A DNA stretch of 16,228 nucleotides, taken from assembly GCA_964547525.1 (NCBI GenBank), contig CAZJOD010000087.1, positions 1 to 16,228 on the forward strand, written 5' to 3'. This document shows, piece after piece, positions 7,168-14,433 of the stretch. Each line of letters begins with the position of its first letter. The stretch's first letter is position 1. Source of the stretch: CAZJOD01 sp964547525. GTDB taxonomy: Bacteria; Bacillota; Clostridia; JAAYHZ01. The translations under genes and the position numbers were made by a program. The notes under the pieces are model-generated. The model was not told the origin of the DNA, made no database searches, and worked only from the letters and a program-made list of their open reading frames with translations.

Positions 7168-9774
7168 TTATTTACCATAATACGCTTTCTTATATATCTG
7201 TTCAAGCTCACTCACCAAAGGGTATCTGGGGTTAGCTGTAGTACATTGATCTTCAAACGCTCTCTCGGCTAATACAGGAACTTTTACTAAAAATTCTTTT
7301 TCATCTACACCACATTCGCGTATGGACATAGGTATATTTAACGATTTCATCAAATTCCGTATTGCATCAATTAAGGCTCGAATCCGGTCTTCACGAGTTT
7401 CTCCACCCAGATTCAATTGTTTAGATATTTGTGAATATTTGTAATCTGCAATAAATTTACCGTACTTCGGGAATATTGTAAATTTCGAGGGTATCTGCGA
7501 ATTATATTCGATAACGTGCGGTAGAAGTACAGCATTAGCTCTTCCGTGAGGGATATGGTATTCACCTCCCAATTTATGAGCCAAAGAATGATTAACTCCC
7601 AAAAATGCATTAGAAAATGCCATTCCTGCAATACAAGAAGCATTATGAACTTTTTCTCGTGCAACGGTATCATTAGGATCGGCATAACTTCTCGGCAAAT
7701 ATTTAAAGATTAATTCTATTGCTTTTATTGCCAATCCGTTGGTATAGTCCGAAGCTAATACCGAAACAAATGCTTCTATAGCATGTGTCAATACATCCAT
7801 ACCGGTATCGGCTACTATTGATTTCGGCATTGTCGCAACAAACTGAGGGTCAATTATGGCTACATCCGGTGTTAACTCATAATCTGCTAAAGGATACTTT
7901 ATGTTTCCTTTTTCTTTATCGGTTATAACAGAAAAGGATGTAACTTCACTACCTGTTCCCGATGTAGTAGGTACAGCCACCATCTGTGCTTTTTCCCCCA
8001 AATTGGGAAAATGGAAAGCACGCTTTCTAATATCTAAAAACTTTAAACGTAAACCGTCGAAAGATGTATCAGGATGCTCATAAAACAACCACATACATTT
8101 TGCAGCATCTATAGCGCTTCCTCCTCCTATAGCGATCACCACATCCGGGTTAAAGTTGTTCATGGCATGAACACCACGTCTAATAGTCTCAACCGAAGGA
8201 TCCGGCTCAACCTCTGAGAATATTTGATATTGGCAGGGTTCGCGTCTTTTCCCTAAATAGTAGATCGCTTTATTTACATAACCCAGTTTAAGGATATTTT
8301 GGTCGGTAACTATAAAAGCTCTTGAAATTCTCGGCATGCTTTCTAAGTATGAAATAGCACCTTTTTCAAAATATATCTTGGGTGGGATCTTAAACCATTG
8401 CATATTGACTCTCCTTTGAGCTATACGTTTAATATTGACCAGGTTCACAGACGATACGTTGGATGTGGTTGAATTTCCACCAAAAGAACCACAACCTAAA
8501 GTCAATGAAGGTGTATTTGTGTTGTAAATATCTCCAATGGCACCTTGAGATGAGGGTGCGTTTTCTATTATTCTTCCGACTTTCATGGCTTGCCCGTAAA
8601 GTTTGCATAATGCTTCGTCATCACAATGTATAACGGCGGAATGACCTAATCCACCAAGCTTTAGCATCTTATCAGCATATTCGAAACCTTGTATATGGTC
8701 TTTACATACAAAATATGCCAATACCGGTGAAAGTTTTTCTAATGACAAAGGATATTCCAATGAAGGCTCTAAAAGCTTCGCAATTAATATTTTTGTTTGT
8801 TCAGGAACATCAATACCGGCTGACTTGGCGATAAATGCGGCGGTTTTTCCTACTACAACAGGATTTACAACCATCTTTTCCCTATTGATTACATAATCGC
8901 TTACAGCTTGAGTTTCTTGTTCATTTAGAAAATAGCAACCGTACTTTTTCATAATCGATTCAAATTCTGCACTTATTTCAACATCAACAATTGCAGCTTG
9001 TTCGGATGCGCATATCATACCGTTATCGAATGTTTTTGATATTATCAAATCGGTACATGCACGTTCTATATCCACATTTTTGTTTATATAACAAGGTACA
9101 TTCCCGGGCCCCACTCCAAGAGCCGGTTTGCCTGCACTGTATGCTGACTTCACCATGCCCGTGCCGCCTGTTGCAAGAATTAACGAAACTCCCGGATGCT
9201 TCATCAACGCATTAGTAGCTTCTACAGAAGGTGATTCGACCCATTGTATACAATTAATTGGCGCTCCGTTTTTTTCCGCCGCATCTTTTAATATTCTTGC
9301 AGACTCAACCGAGCATTTTTGAGCCGAAGGATGAAAAGCGAATATAATTGGATTTCTGGTTTTTATACAAATTAATGATTTAAACATTGTTGTTGATGTA
9401 GGATTGGTAACCGGTGTAACTCCGGCTACTACACCAATCGGTTCCGCAACCTCGGAATATCCCTCCAAATTGTTTTCATATATAACTCCGACTGTTTTTT
9501 CATCTTTTATACTGTGATAAATGTATTCCGTAGCGAAAATGTTTTTAATAACTTTGTCTTCGAAAACTCCCCTGCCCGTTTCTTCTACAGCGAGTTTCGC
9601 AAGCATCATATGATTATCTAAGCCTGCCAAAGTCATAGCATGAACAATTTTATCCGTTTGTTCCTGATTCAATTTTGAGAATTCATCCAATGCTATTTTT
9701 GCATTTTCTACTAAGACGTTAACCGCTTCTTGTATCGATCCGTTTACTACTTTAAGTTCCTCATTGTTTTTCAT
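7168..9774 (-). CDS. adhE: Bifunctional acetaldehyde-CoA / alcohol dehydrogenase AdhE
   Basis: An 868-residue cytoplasmic enzyme reducing acetyl-CoA through acetaldehyde to ethanol with two NADH, regenerating NAD+ in fermentation. The N-terminal CoA-acylating aldehyde dehydrogenase domain (about 10-445) carries the catalytic cysteine in N-G-M-I-C-A-S-E-Q (Cys255, equivalent to E. coli Cys246). The C-terminal iron alcohol dehydrogenase domain (about 455-868) has G-G-G-S (550-553), P-T-T-S-G-T-G-S-E (602-610) and iron ligands Asp660, His664, His729 and His743, spaced as in E. coli AdhE. Length is normal (E. coli 891) and all key residues are present. The ATG at 9774 has GGGAG 9 bases upstream. 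It starts 75 bases after rex, with no terminator and no clear promoter in the gap, so rex and adhE are probably one operon controlled by the Rex-type site at 10560-10577. Confidence 0.97.
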   Translation of the reverse strand: MKNNEELKVVNGSIQEAVNVLVENAKIALDEFSKLNQEQTDKIVHAMTLAGLDNHMMLAKLAVEETGRGVFEDKVIKNIFATEYIYHSIKDEKTVGVIYENNLEGYSEVAEPIGVVAGVTPVTNPTSTTMFKSLICIKTRNPIIFAFHPSAQKCSVESARILKDAAEKNGAPINCIQWVESPSVEATNALMKHPGVSLILATGGTGMVKSAYSAGKPALGVGPGNVPCYINKNVDIERACTDLIISKTFDNGMICASEQAAIVDVEISAEFESIMKKYGCYFLNEQETQAVSDYVINREKMVVNPVVVGKTAAFIAKSAGIDVPEQTKILIAKLLEPSLEYPLSLEKLSPVLAYFVCKDHIQGFEYADKMLKLGGLGHSAVIHCDDEALCKLYGQAMKVGRIIENAPSSQGAIGDIYNTNTPSLTLGCGSFGGNSTTSNVSSVNLVNIKRIAQRRVNMQWFKIPPKIYFEKGAISYLESMPRISRAFIVTDQNILKLGYVNKAIYYLGKRREPCQYQIFSEVEPDPSVETIRRGVHAMNNFNPDVVIAIGGGSAIDAAKCMWLFYEHPDTSFDGLRLKFLDIRKRAFHFPNLGEKAQMVAVPTTSGTGSEVTSFSVITDKEKGNIKYPLADYELTPDVAIIDPQFVATMPKSIVADTGMDVLTHAIEAFVSVLASDYTNGLAIKAIELIFKYLPRSYADPNDTVAREKVHNASCIAGMAFSNAFLGVNHSLAHKLGGEYHIPHGRANAVLLPHVIEYNSQIPSKFTIFPKYGKFIADYKYSQISKQLNLGGETREDRIRALIDAIRNLMKSLNIPMSIRECGVDEKEFLVKVPVLAERAFEDQCTTANPRYPLVSELEQIYKKAYYGK

Positions 9775-9849
9775 TTTCCATATCTCCCTTCTTTATAGAT
9801 GATTAATTTTTAAAACTAATAATTTTTCCGTTACTATAGATTAATATTT

Positions 9850-10497
9850 TTAGGTATGTCGAGATTTGTTTTGCTTATTTTTTTGCTTCAAATGTTTTGA
9901 CAAAACCGCCAATGACGCCGCCATATTTTCATTTTGAACCAATACACCTTCCGGCACCTGTAAATGAACAGGTGCAAAATTCCATACGGCTTTGATACCA
10001 CTATTCGTTAGCAAGTCGCATACTGCTTGAGCATTATTTACCGGTACGGTTATTATACCGATTTTAACACCGTGATCTATGCAAGTCTTTTTTAGTAGTT
10101 CCATTGAAAATATCGGTTTGCCGGATATCTCCTTATTAATTATATCCACTTCTTTATCAAAAGCCGCTATTATATCCAAACCGTAATTTCTAAATCCTTC
10201 ATATGATATAAGCGCCTTACCTAACCTCCCGGCTCCAACAATAACAGCTTTTTCACAGTCGTTATATCCTAAAAAGTTTTCAATCTGACTTATTAAGTCG
10301 TGTGTTATATAACCTGTTTTCGGCTTTCCGCCGGTACTTACCGCCGCCAAATCTTTTCTGACTTGTACATGGTTTAAACCTAACGCTTGTGCAATAACAG
10401 TAGCTGACACGGTATCTAAAGAATTTGTTAATCTTTGCTTTAAAAATGTCAAATACATAGGTAACCTTTGTAAGGTTTGTTTAGAAATTTTCTCCAC
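9850..10497 (-). CDS. rex: Redox-sensing transcriptional repressor Rex
   Basis: 215 residues, the usual length. An N-terminal winged helix (about 1-75) contains S-A-T-V-I-A-Q-A-L-G and V-Q-V-R-K-D-L-A (45-51), the typical Rex recognition helix. The NADH-binding Rossmann domain carries G-A-G-R-L-G (88-93) and A-A-F-D (111-114). Rex binds DNA when NAD+ dominates and leaves it when NADH rises, de-repressing fermentation genes. After the recognition helix the usual F-G-E-F-G-K-R-G-V-G-Y is replaced by S-T-G-G-K-P-K-T-G-Y, which I associate with a second Rex subgroup in Clostridia; this is from memory. The GTG start at 10497 is supported by AGGAGG 7 bases upstream. The gene sits directly before adhE, its likely target, and has a Rex-like operator in its own promoter, which suggests autoregulation. 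Confidence 0.95.
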   Translation of the reverse strand: MEKISKQTLQRLPMYLTFLKQRLTNSLDTVSATVIAQALGLNHVQVRKDLAAVSTGGKPKTGYITHDLISQIENFLGYNDCEKAVIVGAGRLGKALISYEGFRNYGLDIIAAFDKEVDIINKEISGKPIFSMELLKKTCIDHGVKIGIITVPVNNAQAVCDLLTNSGIKAVWNFAPVHLQVPEGVLVQNENMAASLAVLSKHLKQKNKQNKSRHT

Positions 10498-10514
10498 CTA
10501 TTCACCTCCTCATA

Positions 10515-10534
10515 ATCGATAATTATTTATCGAT
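10515..10534. repeat. 20-base palindrome at the predicted rex transcription start
   Basis: ATCGATAATTATTTATCGAT has perfect 8-base arms around TTAT. It lies between the rex -10 box (10538-10543) and the ribosome site (10504-10509), so it would occupy the first bases of the rex mRNA. It may be an operator for another regulator or a 5' stabilising hairpin. Confidence 0.5.
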
Positions 10535-10537
10535 ATA

Positions 10538-10566
10538 ATGATATCAATATAAATAAAGATTGTCAA
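10538..10566 (-). promoter_or_regulatory. Promoter of rex-adhE
   Basis: On the minus strand a perfect TTGACA (10561-10566) is followed after 17 bases by TATCAT (10538-10543, five of six). It is the best promoter in the window. Predicted start is near 10531, giving a 5' leader of about 35 bases. The -35 box lies inside the Rex-like operator. Confidence 0.65.
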
Positions 10567-10586
10567 TAGTTTAACAATCTTTATTT
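10551..10586. promoter_or_regulatory. Rex-type operator within a larger inverted repeat
   Basis: The core TTGTCAATAGTTTAACAA (10560-10577) differs at one base from the clostridial Rex consensus TTGTTAA-N4-TTAACAA. It covers the -35 box of the rex promoter, so binding would block polymerase. Symmetry extends beyond the core: arms 10551-10563 and 10574-10586 are perfect 13-base complements around a 10-base loop. This lies about 45 bases after the stop of the PHP fusion gene, so the RNA hairpin might also weakly terminate that transcript, although no uninterrupted T-run follows. Confidence 0.7.
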
Positions 10587-10629
10587 TATGATTTTATGGT
10601 ACTTTTCGCTAGTATAAATTATTAAGACT

Positions 10630-12891
10630 TCAAATATTTACCCAAATGGGGCTTGACCAACACCAAGGTCCTGCTGCCGGAGCTATATTGCTTTTCAGAT
10701 GACACCAAGAAGCATCCGATTCTGAAGTTACATAATAAAAATGTTTTCCGGATCTGATATTACTATCAATATACTCGATATCAACATTCTTTCCGTTGCA
10801 TTTAAATGTTTGTATTACTTTCCCATCACGAATTAATCGTACGTTTTTAATCATATTTTTGGATTCCACATGTATTCTGATTATAGGATTAATATTTGAT
10901 TCAATACACTCTCCCATAAAGGAATCATTTATCCAAAAATTTATTACCGTACGATTACCGTCTGTAGCAAAACATCTTCTCGCCAAAAGAGCTTCTAAAA
11001 TTGAATGAAGAGATAATTCCTTTGCATAAATGCCGGTCAGAGCCCCTCCCACACCCGGATTTCTACGATGATTGTCACTTCCGGCTATAAAACCGAATAC
11101 ACGTCCTTTCAAAAGATGTTCATGGATATTTTCCGATTCGTTTATATATTGTGCCCAACCTGAACACACTTCAACATTGGCGACATCGGCAGTATTATCA
11201 TATAACGTCCATTCGGCATGGTGTGGGTGTAAAATAGCACCATAATGCTTTACATATTCATCAAGCTTTTGCATAACATCTCCGTATTGCTCCGCATAAC
11301 GAATCAAAGGTTTATGATAATCGTTTAGAATAACCGATCTATGGTTTTGTGTACCGTTAGGCTCAACACAAGTCCACTCAAAACCGGGCAACAATATAAA
11401 TTTACCGTCTAATGAGTACCGTTTTGAGAACTCTTGATTTATTCGCCATTCATATTCAGTTAATGCCAGATTGTAATAGTCGTTATCTTGAAATGCACAG
11501 ACATCCAGTTTGGCTTTATCTCTTGCATAGTATACCAATTCATCGATCTCTCCTTCCGCATCTGCAGATAATCCGCTATGAACGTGCAAATCTCCCCAAA
11601 AAAGTGTGTATTCAACATCATTACATACAATCTTATTTCTAGTGACCTCTATCTGATTTTTCCAATTAACCGATTTCCATCCTTCTGTATGTTTATTTAA
11701 AAGTATTCGTTCGCATATTTTAATTTTTGACATAACAAGGTCATAATGAGATATTTCATGACTTTCCCTAGCCATAAGATAAAGCATATTATTCTGTTTA
11801 ATACCCGATACATCAGGTTCATAAAATCTTTTACCTTCATACAAACAAAATTCCGCCGACCAGTTAAACCCGTCCCATATTCTTCCACACAAGGTTCCTG
11901 ATGTAATTTTGGTGCCTCCGTCCCATTTTGATTTCCTCTCCCACATTAAAAGCAATTTCCCGTCGGGCATCATTTTTACCATAGGATGCCTGCGTCTTCC
12001 CAAATAGCCCCAAACCTGATCAATCGGGACCAGACCCCATTCCAGAGCGACTATGTGATCATTTTGGTTGTCAGAAATGGCAAAAATCGTTCCATCTTTA
12101 GAGATCCGAGCAGTTTGTATGGTGTTCAATTGATCAATTACACCATCTTTATTTATTATGTCTTTGACATTTAACCAGGCGACATATACATTACCTGATT
12201 TATCCGCAGTTATCGACGGGCTGTGCTTCCAATCTTGCCCGGTCGCTATTGTTAAAATACTTTTAAAATCTGATTTGTCATAGTAACAACCTTTTACTGT
12301 GAAGCCTTTATCATTAGTATATTCGTCCCAAACAACAAACATCTTATCATGTCCACAATTTACGACTTTTGGCCTCATACAATCATAATTAGATTGGGAA
12401 ACATCAAACGGACCTAACAAAACCTCTCCATCCTTTATATGACAAAATACTCTTCGGTTATTTTTAGTGATCGAACTGTAAACTATAAACAATTTTCCAA
12501 AAGCATCATTCGCTAAATCAATCGACATTATAAATTCACTTTTTTGAATTACCTTTGGTTGACTACATATTCCTTCTTTTATTTTTACAAAGTACACATT
12601 AGTTACATACTGATCTCCCGACAGCCAAACTAAATCAAATACACCGGGGCTACAAGAAACAAGTCGTGGTTCACCACAGGAATGCTCTGTGCTATATATA
12701 TTTATAAGATCGATTTTTACGTCATCTTTAATAATACATACATAAATACATTCATTTTTTCCTTCATAAGCCGACCATGCACAGCAAACGTTTCCATTCC
12801 CGTCGGATGCAATTGCCGGATGATGATCTTGATAAGTTTTGTTTCTTTGCGATACTGAAATCCATTTTTCATTCATATAAACATTTACCAT
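10630..12891 (-). CDS. Propeller-like plus PHP-domain fusion metallohydrolase (CehA/McbA, DUF3604-like)
   Basis: 753 residues, no signal peptide. Residues about 1-400 contain repeated beta-strand units of the form H-P-A-I-A-S-D-G-N-G-N-V..A-W-S (24-40), S-I-D-L-A-N-D..F-I-V-Y-S (123-139), R-P-K-V-V..F-V-V-W-D (173-189) and S-P-S-I-T-A-D..V-Y-V-A-W-L (224-240), as in a sialidase/BNR-type beta-propeller. Residues about 425-690 form a PHP metallohydrolase domain: H-V-H (436, 438), Q-D-N-D (468-471), F-E-W (Glu505), N-H-R (His517), H-P-H-H (555-558) and G-S-D-N-H (604-608). A short beta domain closes the protein. PHP proteins of this type use two or three metal ions to hydrolyse phosphate or carbamate/ester bonds; the substrate here is unknown. 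The ATG at 12891 abuts its AGG sequence; an ATG at 12876 (748 residues) is an alternative start, 14 bases from AGGA. No terminator or partner gene is close. Confidence 0.85.
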   Translation of the reverse strand: MVNVYMNEKWISVSQRNKTYQDHHPAIASDGNGNVCCAWSAYEGKNECIYVCIIKDDVKIDLINIYSTEHSCGEPRLVSCSPGVFDLVWLSGDQYVTNVYFVKIKEGICSQPKVIQKSEFIMSIDLANDAFGKLFIVYSSITKNNRRVFCHIKDGEVLLGPFDVSQSNYDCMRPKVVNCGHDKMFVVWDEYTNDKGFTVKGCYYDKSDFKSILTIATGQDWKHSPSITADKSGNVYVAWLNVKDIINKDGVIDQLNTIQTARISKDGTIFAISDNQNDHIVALEWGLVPIDQVWGYLGRRRHPMVKMMPDGKLLLMWERKSKWDGGTKITSGTLCGRIWDGFNWSAEFCLYEGKRFYEPDVSGIKQNNMLYLMARESHEISHYDLVMSKIKICERILLNKHTEGWKSVNWKNQIEVTRNKIVCNDVEYTLFWGDLHVHSGLSADAEGEIDELVYYARDKAKLDVCAFQDNDYYNLALTEYEWRINQEFSKRYSLDGKFILLPGFEWTCVEPNGTQNHRSVILNDYHKPLIRYAEQYGDVMQKLDEYVKHYGAILHPHHAEWTLYDNTADVANVEVCSGWAQYINESENIHEHLLKGRVFGFIAGSDNHRRNPGVGGALTGIYAKELSLHSILEALLARRCFATDGNRTVINFWINDSFMGECIESNINPIIRIHVESKNMIKNVRLIRDGKVIQTFKCNGKNVDIEYIDSNIRSGKHFYYVTSESDASWCHLKSNIAPAAGPWCWSSPIWVNI

Positions 12892-13178
12892 CCTATGTTT
12901 TTTTCTATTATTCCATGATAATTAAGATTAAGATCTACTTAGAGCTTCAATCTATATATAATATTATTTTTATATCTAATATTGCTTTTTTCATCTTAAG
13001 ATATAGCTTGGTATCGTTCATATACGAACCGGTCGTTTTTACCCTCCATATAAAACATACACTATTCATATCTATTGTAACATAAGAAAACTATAAAACC
13101 GTCAATTAATAATCATGATTACATATATAAATCTTTATTTTACAGCTACTTACAAAATCAAGTATACTTTTTATGACC
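12892..13178. other. Non-coding divergent gap upstream of the PHP fusion gene
   Basis: AT-rich and without a credible gene. On the minus strand TTGACG (13100-13105) and TACAAT (13074-13079) are promoter-like, but 20 bases apart, so the promoter of the PHP gene is not settled. The only other feature is the hairpin terminator that follows at 13179. Confidence 0.4.
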
Positions 13179-13213
13179 TACAAGTCCCCAACTTGTAATT
13201 TTTTCTTATTTTT
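13179..13213 (+). terminator. Strong plus-strand intrinsic terminator with no gene upstream
   Basis: TACAAGT and ACTTGTA form a perfect 7-base stem around CCCCA (13179-13197). It is followed by A, a run of six T, C, TTA and another T-run. There is no plus-strand gene in the preceding 290 bases, so it would end a small RNA or leader, or is left over from a lost gene. Confidence 0.65.
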
Positions 13214-13222
13214 TGTCGATCT

Positions 13223-13250
13223 TTGTAGTCTCTTTATATCAATATATTAT
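13223..13250 (+). promoter_or_regulatory. Possible promoter of the short metallo-beta-lactamase gene
   Basis: TTGTAG (13223-13228) and TATTAT (13245-13250) are separated by 16 bases, just after the terminator at 13179-13213 and about 50 bases before the ATG at 13300. The boxes are modest. Confidence 0.35.
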
Positions 13251-13299
13251 GGTATCATTTATATATAACAAAAGAAATTTCTTGAACCGGAGGCCAACC

Positions 13300-13839
13300 A
13301 TGAAATATATAAAAATCTTTTTAATTATCTCTTTTATATTCTTTTCTTTAATAATTATATCAATCCTCTCAAATTATGTAGGATTTATATCCGCTAAGAT
13401 AACCAGGCAATCTAAAAGTGGTGTATTATTAGAAATATTACACCCTGTAGAACCTTCGTCAAATCACTTAAACGACGCTTCTGTCGTTACGAAAATTACA
13501 TTTGGTGAAATTAGCTTTGTGTTTACCGGCGATGCCGAACATGCAAGTGAAGAACAAATTCTAAAAGGAGGATTTAACTTAAAGTGTAATATCTTAAAAG
13601 TCGGACATCATGGAAGCCGAACAAGTACATCCTCTGTATACCTTGAATCTTTATCCCCCGAAACGGCAATAATAATGTGTGGTATAGGAAATTCATATAA
13701 TCACCCTCATGAAGAGACACTGACAAAACTTGAAAATGCGGGTATAGATGTATACAGAACGGATCTTCACGGAACTGTAATAGTAATAACCGATGGGTTA
13801 ACTTATGAAGTAAAATATGAAAATAATAGGAAACAATAA
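13300..13839 (+). CDS. Truncated ComEC-type metallo-beta-lactamase protein with N-terminal membrane anchor
   Basis: 179 residues from the ATG at 13300, which has GGAGG 6 bases upstream; an in-frame ATG at 13213 has no ribosome site. Residues about 3-25 are a strongly hydrophobic signal or anchor helix. From about residue 30 the protein matches the C-terminal half of secreted ComEC/Rec2-type metallo-beta-lactamase proteins: L-N-D-A-S (57-61), F-V-F-T-G-D-A-E (73-80), K-V-G-H-H-G-S (100-106), N-H-P-H (134-137), V-Y-R-T-D-L-H-G-T (151-159). The first half of the domain, including the H-x-H-x-D-H metal motif, is missing, while the frame and translation signals are intact. Family members are usually near 300 residues. 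It may be an in-frame deletion derivative that is no longer catalytic. A DUF3006 gene follows 44 bases downstream, the usual partner of intact family members. Confidence 0.75.
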   Translation: MKYIKIFLIISFIFFSLIIISILSNYVGFISAKITRQSKSGVLLEILHPVEPSSNHLNDASVVTKITFGEISFVFTGDAEHASEEQILKGGFNLKCNILKVGHHGSRTSTSSVYLESLSPETAIIMCGIGNSYNHPHEETLTKLENAGIDVYRTDLHGTVIVITDGLTYEVKYENNRKQ

Positions 13840-13883
13840 TTTATTAACATACCGAAAATCTAAAAAATCATTGGGAGGATTTA

Positions 13884-14111
13884 ATGAAGGCTGTAATTGA
13901 TCGTTTTGAAGGTGATTATGCTGTGGTGCTTTTTGGAGATGAAGAAATACGTGTGGATATACCAATAAAACTTCTTCCTGAAAAAACTATGGAAGGAAGT
14001 CTATTGACAGTTAACTTTGAACTTGACCAATCGGGGGAACAAACCCAAAGAGAAAAAATCCAACGGCTAATTAATAAACTCAAAAATAAAAATTATGAAG
14101 AGAATCAATGA
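13884..14111 (+). CDS. DUF3006 domain protein
   Basis: 75 residues. The start M-K-A-V-I-D-R-F-E-G-D-Y-A-V-V is the hallmark of DUF3006, a small beta-barrel-like family of unknown function often found beside ComEC-type metallo-beta-lactamase genes. The middle carries I-P-x-x-L-L-P-E (about 27-34) and the C-terminal third is a charged helix (Q-R-E-K-I-Q-R-L-I-N-K-L). The ATG has GGGAGG 5 bases upstream. It probably shares a transcript with the truncated metallo-beta-lactamase gene before it. Its last codons form one arm of the convergent inverted repeat at 14088-14141. Confidence 0.85.
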   Translation: MKAVIDRFEGDYAVVLFGDEEIRVDIPIKLLPEKTMEGSLLTVNFELDQSGEQTQREKIQRLINKLKNKNYEENQ

Positions 14112-14141
14112 ATTCTATACTTATCCTTCCTCATAATTTTT
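14088..14141. terminator. Bidirectional terminator between convergent DUF3006 and zinc-ribbon genes
   Basis: Arms AAAAATTATGA (14088-14098) and TCATAATTTTT (14131-14141) are perfect 11-base complements around 32 bases. Each arm ends with a T-run in the direction of transcription leaving the hairpin. Both arms lie in the last codons of the two facing genes, which therefore end in the same residues, K-N-Y-E-E. Confidence 0.5.
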
Positions 14142-14345
14142 ATTAGCATAATCAAGCAATACTTTTTTACATTGCTTACATATATATGCTTCGAAATTTG
14201 CACCTTTAAACACATTATTTTCAAGCAAAACTTCACCTTTTCCGGGAAGCAAAGAAACTTTATGTATTTTCTTTGTCCAAGCAATTCTTGTTCCGGTTTG
14301 TACATAACCCGATTCCATTTCTTGATTGCAGCAAGGACACTTCAT
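14121..14345 (-). CDS. Small zinc-ribbon protein, PF20097 (DUF6487) family
   Basis: 74 residues. Two cysteine pairs, C-P-C-C (Cys3 and Cys6) and C-K-Q-C near residues 56-59, would bind one zinc ion. Between them are the family features E-M-E-x-G-Y-V-Q and the W-T-K-K-I-H-K segment. The family is common in Firmicutes and its function is unknown. The start is the ATG at 14345, with GGGAG 6 bases upstream; an in-frame ATG at 14363 adds six residues but has no ribosome site. It lies 88 bases after the aldolase gene without a clear terminator between. Confidence 0.8.
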   Translation of the reverse strand: MKCPCCNQEMESGYVQTGTRIAWTKKIHKVSLLPGKGEVLLENNVFKGANFEAYICKQCKKVLLDYANKNYEEG

Positions 14346-14433
14346 ATTTTTCTCCCATCTCATTATAATTAGTATCTATATTTAATTATATAGTTCAACG
14401 GTTACCTGTAATTTCCCTTTTAAAAAATTAAAG

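Noticed and set aside
7413..7685. A second minus-strand open frame of 90 codons inside adhE
   Set aside because: Out of frame within the iron-binding domain of AdhE, whose own frame has all expected motifs; the translation resembles nothing.
9775..9849. A separate promoter or Rex site directly upstream of adhE
   Set aside because: The 75-base gap has no pair of boxes at proper spacing and no TTGT-N-ACAA-like symmetry, so co-transcription with rex is preferred.
12777..13085. A plus-strand open frame of 102 codons overlapping the start of the PHP fusion gene and the gap beyond, in principle feeding the terminator at 13179
   Set aside because: It begins antisense to a solid gene, has no ribosome site, and its translation is a low-complexity run of Phe, Ile, Ser and Tyr as expected from AT-rich DNA.
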